In this document: in pieces, positions 56,963-64,000 of the stretch
Layout of the letters: each line of letters starts with the position of its first letter
How positions within the stretch are numbered: position 1 is the stretch's first letter
Assembly: GCF_000828915.1 (NCBI RefSeq)
Contig: NZ_AP014569.1
Coordinates: forward strand, 1,612,001 to 1,676,000
Direction: 5' to 3'
From: Serpentinimonas maccroryi
GTDB lineage: Bacteria > Pseudomonadota > Gammaproteobacteria > Burkholderiales > Burkholderiaceae_C
Length of the DNA stretch: 64,000 nucleotides
The notes under the pieces: generated by a model
The model's database searches: none
Told to the model about the DNA's origin: nothing
The model's input: the letters and a program-made list of their open reading frames with translations, nothing else
Translations under genes and position numbers: made by a program

Positions 56963-57046
56963 CGCCGCTTTAGCCCGCTGGCTGCGTCGGTTCGCCGCAG
57001 GCGCAGCGCCCTAGTCAAACGGCAATAAACCAAAGAGGAGTAAAGA

Positions 57047-57463
57047 ATGGCCCCTGCAAAAAAGACCGCCGCTGCGGCACCCGAGGCACCTACTGCACCT
57101 GCGACCCCTGCGGCCAGCGCGCCGCGGCCAGCGCGCAAAACCGTGCCCAAAGCCAGCGTGGCAGCGGCACCCGCCACAACGGGGGCACTGGCTGCGGCAA
57201 CCAGCAAAAAAACGGCCGCCAAGCCGGCGGCTGCACCCGCTCCAGCCAATCCAGCCGCAGCCCCGGCCGCCAAAACCAAAGCCAAGTCCGACAAGTCTGC
57301 CAAATCTGAAAAGGCGGAGAAAGTGGTCAAGGCGGCGCCAACCGAGCCCAAAGCTGAAAAAGCCTCGAAGGCCCCTAAAACACCCAAAGCAGAGCCGCTG
57401 GCCCAGCCGCCAGCACCCAACCCCAAGGCGGCTTGGCCCTTCCCCACCGGCAAGAAACCCTGA
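57047..57463 (+). CDS. Lysine/alanine/proline-rich protein (histone H1-like composition)
   Basis: A 138-residue disordered basic protein with KAAKP and PAKKT-type motifs, similar to the C-terminal tail of eukaryotic H1 and bacterial AlgP/Hc1-like proteins. AGGAG upstream of the ATG at 57047 supports translation. It ends with AWPFPTGKKP, a non-repetitive tail. A DNA- or RNA-binding role is inference. Confidence 0.7.
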   Translation: MAPAKKTAAAAPEAPTAPATPAASAPRPARKTVPKASVAAAPATTGALAAATSKKTAAKPAAAPAPANPAAAPAAKTKAKSDKSAKSEKAEKVVKAAPTEPKAEKASKAPKTPKAEPLAQPPAPNPKAAWPFPTGKKP

Positions 57464-57500
57464 ACGAGCGCTGAGAGGCGGGGAGGCGGCGCTCAGCTTC

Positions 57501-58388
57501 TCAGAGGCTGAAGCGGTAGTTCTGGCCGCCCCGGGAGGCGATTTTTTCGGCTCCCATGCGGTTGCCGAGTTCGGCGCTGCGGCGCAAGTCCCAGCCCTGC
57601 GCCAAGCCGTAGAGCAAGCCGGCGCGCAAGGCGTCGCCACAGCCGGTCGGGTCCAGCACCGCGCGCGCGGGCACCCCGGGTACGCGGCTGCACTGGCCCT
57701 GCTGCCACAGGTCGCAGCCCTGATCGGCCAGCGTGATCACGAGGCCGCGCAGCCGCTGCGACAGCTCGGCGTAACCCAGGCCGGTGCGCTCGCTCAACAT
57801 GCGCGCTTCGTAGTCGTTGAGCGCGGCCCAGTCGGCCAGTTCGATGAAGCGCAGCAGCTCGGGGCCGTCGAACATCGGCAGCCCTTGGCCCGGGTCGAAC
57901 ACAAAGGGCACCCCGAGCGCGTGCAACTGCTCGGCGTGCTCGATCATGGCCTGGCGCCCATCGGGCGAGACGATGGCGATGCGCGCCTCGGGCGCGGCCA
58001 CGATCGGGTTCTGGTGCGCCAGCGCCATGGCGCCGGGGTGAAAGGCGGTGATCTGGTTGTTGTCGCGGTCGGTCATGATCATGGCCTGCGCGGTGTAGTG
58101 CTGGCTCACCCATTGCACCGCGCCGGTGTCGATGCCCAGCTCCTGCATGCGCTCCAGATAATCTTGCCCGTCGTTGCCCAGCGCCGCCACCGGGCGCGCC
58201 TGCACCCCCAACTGGCGCAAGCCATAGGCGATGTTGCCGGCGCAGCCGCCGTACTCGCGCCGCAGCGCCGGCACCAGAAAGGAGACGTTGAGAATGTGCA
58301 ACTGCTCGGGCAAGATCTGCTCGGCAAAGCGGCCCTCAAAGGTCATGATGGTGTCAAAGGCCAGCGAGCCGCAAATCAGAATGGTCAT
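57501..58388 (-). CDS. PfkB family carbohydrate/nucleoside kinase (adenosine kinase-like)
   Basis: A 295-residue kinase with ICGSLAFDTIM, the substrate motif YGGCAGNIAYGL and the anion-hole DPTGCGDALRAGL (DTxGAGD-like) containing the catalytic Asp. Betaproteobacterial members next to prmA are usually annotated as adenosine kinase-like, but substrate cannot be proved here. ATG at 58388 is used. It is last in the accBC-prmA-DUF3426 run. Confidence 0.88.
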   Translation of the reverse strand: MTILICGSLAFDTIMTFEGRFAEQILPEQLHILNVSFLVPALRREYGGCAGNIAYGLRQLGVQARPVAALGNDGQDYLERMQELGIDTGAVQWVSQHYTAQAMIMTDRDNNQITAFHPGAMALAHQNPIVAAPEARIAIVSPDGRQAMIEHAEQLHALGVPFVFDPGQGLPMFDGPELLRFIELADWAALNDYEARMLSERTGLGYAELSQRLRGLVITLADQGCDLWQQGQCSRVPGVPARAVLDPTGCGDALRAGLLYGLAQGWDLRRSAELGNRMGAEKIASRGGQNYRFSL

Positions 58389-58451
58389 GGTGTAAGCAAT
58401 GGAAGCCAGGGGGTGGGAGCAGAACAGCCGAGGGAAAGCAGACGGTATCAA

Positions 58452-59522
58452 TCAGGGGTAGAACAAAATGGCGCGGTAGCCGGTCATGACGCGCCCTTCG
58501 ATGCCATCAAAAGCGAGTTCGAATTGCAACGACCACTCCGCCCCGGCCGGCAGGGATGCGGTTGGGCGCGGCCATTCGTGCGGCAGCAGCACGCGGCGCA
58601 CCAGCACCTGATCGTGGATGTCGGTCAAGGTGAGCTCGATCGCCGGGCTGGCCACTTCCAGCGCCGTCTGGTTGCGCAGCACCACATGAAAGCCGTACAT
58701 ACCCGGGCCCAGGCGCAGCAGCACCGAGCTGTCGATCACCACATCGTTGGGGTTGGTTGGCAGAGCCTGCTGGCAATCCAAGGTCTGGCACAAGGCTTCG
58801 AGCACGGGCTGCGTGGCGGGCACGGCACGCGTCAGCGGCGCCCGCCATTGTGTGGCGGCTTGCAGGCCCAACAACAGGGCCAGCGCGGCCACTGCGACCA
58901 GGAGCAACAGCCGCACTGCAGGCCGTCGCCACAGGGCCTGACGCTGCGCCTTGCGCACGAAAGATGGCGCCGTTTGAGCTGTATGCGCGAGAGGACTTGC
59001 ACCTGCACCTGCATCTGCATCGACTGCCGGCCTGGGCTGCGGGTCTGTGGGCTGGTGTTGTGGATCGGGTTGGGGTTGCTGCTGCACCAGTGCCGGCTCG
59101 GCATCCCCTGGGGTTGGATGCGGCTGCGAGACCGTGGCGCATTGCACCTCTGGCTGCACCTGCGATGTTTGCTGATCCTGGACCTCTGGTTGCGGCTCTT
59201 GCGGGCCGTCAGGCTCTTGCGGTTCGGTCTGCGCTGGCGAAGGCGGCGGCACAACGGGCTGAGGCACCGACGCTGGCGTAGTGCGAGACTCGGGCTCGGG
59301 CTCGGGCACGGTTTCGTGTACCTGCGCTGCGGACTGTTGGCTCGGCTGGGGGGGCTGGGGGGCGGCTGGCTCCGGCCCCGGAGACCACGGCTGCAAATCG
59401 AGCGTGGCATTGAACACCTGCTGGCACTGGCCGCAGCGCACCCAACCATCGGAAATCTTGAGCTGGTCGGGCACCACCTTGAAGGCGGTGGCACAGGCCG
59501 GACAACGGGTGATGAAGCTCAT
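58452..59522 (-). CDS. Zinc-ribbon and DUF3426 domain protein
   Basis: A 356-residue protein of a betaproteobacterial family with unknown role. An MJ0042-type zinc ribbon (Cys7, 10, 30, 33) is followed by a Pro/Gln/Glu-rich linker (about 45-195), a single membrane helix (LLLLVAVAALALLLGL) and a C-terminal DUF3426 domain outside the membrane. It is between prmA and the PfkB kinase. The linker contains PEPEPE-type repeats. Confidence 0.88.
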   Translation of the reverse strand: MSFITRCPACATAFKVVPDQLKISDGWVRCGQCQQVFNATLDLQPWSPGPEPAAPQPPQPSQQSAAQVHETVPEPEPESRTTPASVPQPVVPPPSPAQTEPQEPDGPQEPQPEVQDQQTSQVQPEVQCATVSQPHPTPGDAEPALVQQQPQPDPQHQPTDPQPRPAVDADAGAGASPLAHTAQTAPSFVRKAQRQALWRRPAVRLLLLVAVAALALLLGLQAATQWRAPLTRAVPATQPVLEALCQTLDCQQALPTNPNDVVIDSSVLLRLGPGMYGFHVVLRNQTALEVASPAIELTLTDIHDQVLVRRVLLPHEWPRPTASLPAGAEWSLQFELAFDGIEGRVMTGYRAILFYP

Positions 59523-59547
59523 GCTTCAATTATTGCAGTGCAGCGCC

Positions 59548-60490
59548 TCAAGGCGCGCGCGCCGTCATCAGAACCCAGCCGTCCTCGGCATCGCTGATTT
59601 GCAACGGCAACCACGGCGCGTAGGCGGCCTGCAACTCGCTGGCTTGGCGCTGCAAAATACCCGACAACACCAACTGCCCCCCTGGGCCCACGCGCTCACA
59701 CAACAGCGGCGCCAGCAGCTTGAGCGGCGTGGCCAGAATGTTGGCCAGCACCACGTCGTAGGTGCCACAGGCCAGGTCGGGCAGCCCGGTTTGCAGTTGC
59801 ACGCCGTTGTGCAAGGCGTTGCGCTGCGCCGTTTGCACCGCCACCGGGTCGATATCGACGGCCTCGATGCGCTGCGCCGCAAACTTGGCCGCTGCAATCG
59901 CCAAAATGCCCGAGCCGCAGCCGTAATCGAGCACGCTGCGGCCCGCCAGCGGCTGCTGCGCCAGCCAGCGCAGGCACATGCGGGTGGTGGGGTGGGTGCC
60001 GGTGCCAAAGGCCTGCCCGGGGTCGAGCCGGATCACCTGCTGCGCCGCAGGCGGCACCTCGTGCCAACTGGGCACGATCCAAAAAGTGGGCGTGATCGGC
60101 ACCGGTTCGAATTGCGTCTGCGTCAGGCGCACCCAATCGGTGTCGGCCACCGGCCGCAGCGCGCAGACCTCGCAACCGGCGAAAAAATCTTGCGCTTGCA
60201 GCAGCTGCTGCGCTTCGTGCGCCGCCGCTGCGCTGGCAAACAGCGCCGTCAGGCGCGAGCGCGCCCAGCCCGCCTTGGGCGCAGGCAGGCCCGGCTCGCC
60301 AAACAGACCGCGCTCGGCGTCCGTGTCGGCGTCGGCGTCTTCGACCGACACGCTCAGGGCGTCGAGCGCCTCCAGCGCCTCGCTCAAGGGCTCGACTTGG
60401 CTCTCGGGGGCCAGCAGCAGCAGCTCGTGCAGCGCGCCCTGTGTGCCTCCGGGCTCGGCCCCGCCTTGGGGTTCGGCCCCAACCAGCGGT

Positions 60491-60501
<11 letters not shown>
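59548..60501 (-). CDS. prmA: Ribosomal protein L11 methyltransferase
   Basis: Trimethylates L11 with AdoMet. The protein of up to 317 residues has an N-terminal substrate-binding domain and the AdoMet motif [15 protein letters not shown], then NILATPL. The only standard start in frame is a GTG at 60501, inside accC (11-nt overlap). That adds about 22 residues before the usual family start. GGAGG lies 12-13 nt before an in-frame CTG, a possible non-standard start. Confidence 0.92.
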
Positions 60502-61840
<1,339 letters not shown>

Positions 61841-61853
61841 GGCTGCTGCGCCC

Positions 61854-62342
61854 TCACTCGAGCACGAACAGGGGCTGGCCGTATTCCACCGCTTGGCCGT
61901 TTTCGGCCAAAATCTGCGTCACCGTGCCGGCGTGCTCGGCTTCGATTTCATTGAGGATTTTCATGGCTTCCACGATACACACCGGATCGCCCACCTTGAC
62001 CACCTGCCCGAGCTCGACAAAGGGCTTGGCCCCCGGACTGGCAGAACGGTAAAAGGTGCCGACCATGGGTGATTTGAGCACCTGCCCCTTGGGCGCTGCG
62101 GGCGCTTCGGGCGCTGCAGCCGGCGCCGGCTGCACGACCGGCGGCGCACCCGCAGCAATCAACATAGCAGCGCTCTGGGCTGCAGGGGGCGTGGCCACGG
62201 CGGCGGGCGCTTGCATCATCGTTGCAGCCACCGGCGGGCTTTTGACGATGCGCACCTTGCCTTCGGCCTCGGTGATCTCGAGTTCGGATACATTCGACTC
62301 CGAGACGAGGTCGATCAGGGTCTTGAGTTTGCGCAAATCCAT
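61854..62342 (-). CDS. accB: Acetyl-CoA carboxylase, biotin carboxyl carrier protein
   Basis: A 162-residue carrier with an N-terminal docking region ([16 protein letters not shown]), an Ala/Pro-rich linker (37-85) and the biotinyl domain with Lys128 in EAMKI, where EAMKM is usual. AGGAG lies before the ATG at 62342. It is the first gene of accB-accC-prmA-DUF3426-pfkB. Confidence 0.97.
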   Translation of the reverse strand: MDLRKLKTLIDLVSESNVSELEITEAEGKVRIVKSPPVAATMMQAPAAVATPPAAQSAAMLIAAGAPPVVQPAPAAAPEAPAAPKGQVLKSPMVGTFYRSASPGAKPFVELGQVVKVGDPVCIVEAMKILNEIEAEHAGTVTQILAENGQAVEYGQPLFVLE

Positions 62343-62496
62343 GTCAGCTCCTAAAACAGTACCCAAATGCGTCGAAGTGCGCGCATCAAGGCGAAAGCAG
62401 GCGCGAATATACACGAACTCGCCTCATGCGAGCGCCTTGGCCGCTGCCCGCCCGCGCCTACTTTGACCACCAAGCCAGCCAGCAACTGCCTCAGCC

Positions 62497-64000
62497 ATGA
62501 TTGACAGCGAAGCCCCCATCTCCAGCATGGCCCTGCCGGGCTTGGCGCGCGCACTGGTCGCCGCCGGCACCCTGAGCCAACAAAGCGCTGAAGGGCTGTA
62601 CGCCAAAGCCCAAGCGCACAAAAGCAGCTTCATCGCCGAACTGGTGGGCAGCGGCGCCTTGAGCGCGCGCGAGTTGGCGCACACCATGTCGCGCACCTTT
62701 GCTGCGCCCTTGATCGATCTCGACGCCATCGACGTGCTGCGCCTGCCCAAAGGCGTGCTTGACCCCAAAATCGCCAAGCAGTTCCGGATTGTGGTGCTCA
62801 GCCGTCGCGGCAACCGCATCACGGTGGCCACCGCCGACCCCACCCACACCGACGTCGCCGAAAAAATCAAGTTCACCACCCAGCTCACGGTGGACTGGGT
62901 GATCGCCGAGCTCGACAAGCTAGGCAAATTGATCGATAGCACCAGCGCCAGCGCCAACGAAGCGATCGAGCACATCGTGGGCGGCGATTTTGAATTCGAC
63001 GATGGTGCCATTGAGTTGGCCGCCGCCGAAAGCTCCGAGAAGGTGTCGGCCGAAGTCGAAGACGCGCCTGTGGTGCGGTTTTTGCACAAAATGCTGCTCG
63101 ATGCCTACACGATGCGGGCATCCGACCTGCATTTCGAGCCCTACGAGCATTTTTATCGGGTGCGCTTTCGCATCGATGGCGAGTTGCGCGAAATCGCCTC
63201 GCCACCGGTGGCCCTGAAAGAAAAATTGGCTTCGCGCATCAAAGTCATCTCAAAACTCGACATCTCCGAAAAGCGCGTGCCGCAAGATGGCCGCATGAAG
63301 CTCAAGGTCGGGCCTGACAAAACGATCGATTTTCGGGTCAGCACCTTGCCCACGCTGTTTGGCGAAAAGATCGTGATCCGCATCCTAGACCCCAGCAGCG
63401 CGCAGATGGGTATCGATGCGCTGGGCTACGAAGCCGATGAAAAAGCCTTGTTGCTTGAGGCTATCAGCCGCCCTTATGGCATGGTGCTGGTGACCGGCCC
63501 AACGGGGTCGGGTAAAACGGTGTCGCTCTACACCTGCCTCAACATCTTGAACAAGCCCGGCGTCAACATCTCGACCGCCGAGGACCCGTCCGAAATCAAC
63601 CTGCCCGGCGTGAATCAGGTCAATGTCAACGAAAAGGCGGGCCTGACCTTCGCTGCCGCGCTCAAGTCTTTTTTGCGCCAAGACCCCGACATCATCATGG
63701 TGGGCGAAATCCGCGACCTAGAGACCGCCGACATCGCCATCAAGGCCGCCCAGACCGGCCACTTGGTGCTCTCGACCCTGCACACCAACGACGCCCCTGG
63801 CACCCTCACACGCCTGATCAACATGGGCGTGTTGCCGTTCAACATCGCCTCCAGCGTCAATCTGGTCACTGCGCAGCGACTGGCGCGGCGCCTGTGCGCG
63901 CAGTGCAAGCAACCTTTCGAAGACGTACCCGATCAAGCGCTGCTCGACGCCGGGTTCAAGCCCGATGAGCTCGACGGCAGCTGGAGGCCGTGGCGCCCGG
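62497..64000 (+). CDS. pilB: Type IV pilus assembly ATPase PilB (3' end outside window)
   Basis: The hexameric ATPase that extends type IV pili. The window holds about 501 of the usual 570-580 codons. A T2SSE_N domain is at about 15-145. Walker A GPTGSGKT is near 334-341, the Asp box in AEDPSEINL, and the Walker B/GSPII_E signature LRQDPDIIMVGEIRD near 394. The first CxxC of the zinc site (CAQC) follows at about 467. The ATG at 62497 is divergent from accB. Confidence 0.95.
   Translation, partial: MIDSEAPISSMALPGLARALVAAGTLSQQSAEGLYAKAQAHKSSFIAELVGSGALSARELAHTMSRTFAAPLIDLDAIDVLRLPKGVLDPKIAKQFRIVVLSRRGNRITVATADPTHTDVAEKIKFTTQLTVDWVIAELDKLGKLIDSTSASANEAIEHIVGGDFEFDDGAIELAAAESSEKVSAEVEDAPVVRFLHKMLLDAYTMRASDLHFEPYEHFYRVRFRIDGELREIASPPVALKEKLASRIKVISKLDISEKRVPQDGRMKLKVGPDKTIDFRVSTLPTLFGEKIVIRILDPSSAQMGIDALGYEADEKALLLEAISRPYGMVLVTGPTGSGKTVSLYTCLNILNKPGVNISTAEDPSEINLPGVNQVNVNEKAGLTFAAALKSFLRQDPDIIMVGEIRDLETADIAIKAAQTGHLVLSTLHTNDAPGTLTRLINMGVLPFNIASSVNLVTAQRLARRLCAQCKQPFEDVPDQALLDAGFKPDELDGSWRPWRP

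Noticed and set aside
57885-59597. A 570-codon frame spanning the opposite strand of two genes
   Set aside because: It runs across a clear gene boundary opposite the PfkB and DUF3426 genes and has low-complexity composition.

Overview
The window is a GC-rich chromosomal segment from a betaproteobacterium, most likely of the Comamonadaceae (Burkholderiales). Three things point there. Protein sequences and start contexts are of that family. The gene neighbourhoods are also typical: petABC-sspAB, hisI-hisE-hinT-tatABC, rplU-rpmA-obgE-proB, accBC-prmA and rpsT next to a DUF3579 gene. Finally, an intergenic repeat at 19785-19850 carries the GC-rich hairpin common in these genomes. Nearly all of the window is core housekeeping sequence. 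The accessory parts are a type III restriction-modification locus at the left edge, a hipBA toxin-antitoxin pair and one insertion sequence.

Layout. 1-3342: type III R-M genes res (cut by the edge) and mod, the latter with an AT-rich centre. 3343-3698: no gene, but a long hairpin. 3699-7863: comF and the ilvBNC branched-chain amino acid operon. 8142-9801: RDD protein, dgkA and a LOG-family hydrolase. 9874-13398: ppa, nadE, glnB and an MliC-like lipoprotein on one strand. 13529-15864: moaA and an iron alcohol dehydrogenase. 15881-18620: two adjacent HDOD paralogues and a patatin. 18708-25693: two oxidoreductases, a CNNM/CorC protein with a G10 tract, apaH, an RhlE-type helicase and a desaturase. 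25920-30885: rpsT, DUF3579, argD, argF, a flavoprotein and grxD. 30912-34760: proS with a lytic transglycosylase, divergent from rppH with a CNP1-like gene. 34829-36456: hipBA. 36586-39644: rplU-rpmA-obgE-proB. 39727-41251: an IS1202/ISNCY-type element inserted into the 3' end of a tRNA-Thr gene. 41361-45430: petABC-sspAB. 45591-48926: nif3-pdxA, a small DUF3149 protein and a DegS/AlgW-like protease. 48957-52452: hisI-hisE-DUF4870-hinT-tatABC. 52723-57463: nrdAB with a lysine/alanine-rich protein. 57501-62342: accBC-prmA, a zinc-ribbon DUF3426 protein and a PfkB kinase. 62497-64000: pilB, cut by the edge.

How the genes work together. Several sets are functional units: amino acid synthesis (ilvBNC, argD-argF, proB, hisIE), nitrogen and NAD control (glnB beside nadE), respiration (petABC with the Tat proteins that export the Rieske subunit), dNTP supply (nrdAB under two NrdR-like boxes) and fatty-acid initiation (accBC).

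The most unusual signals are these. The IS element duplicates 15-19 bp and so rebuilds the tRNA-Thr 3' end it entered, while its transposase is broken by a small deletion. Half-sites spaced 20 bp apart overlap the hipBA promoter. Overlapping palindromes lie upstream of nrdA. Long G tracts lie inside the CNNM gene and sspB. The putative target-recognition part of mod has the base composition of a recent exchange. No CRISPR array, rRNA operon or prophage was seen.
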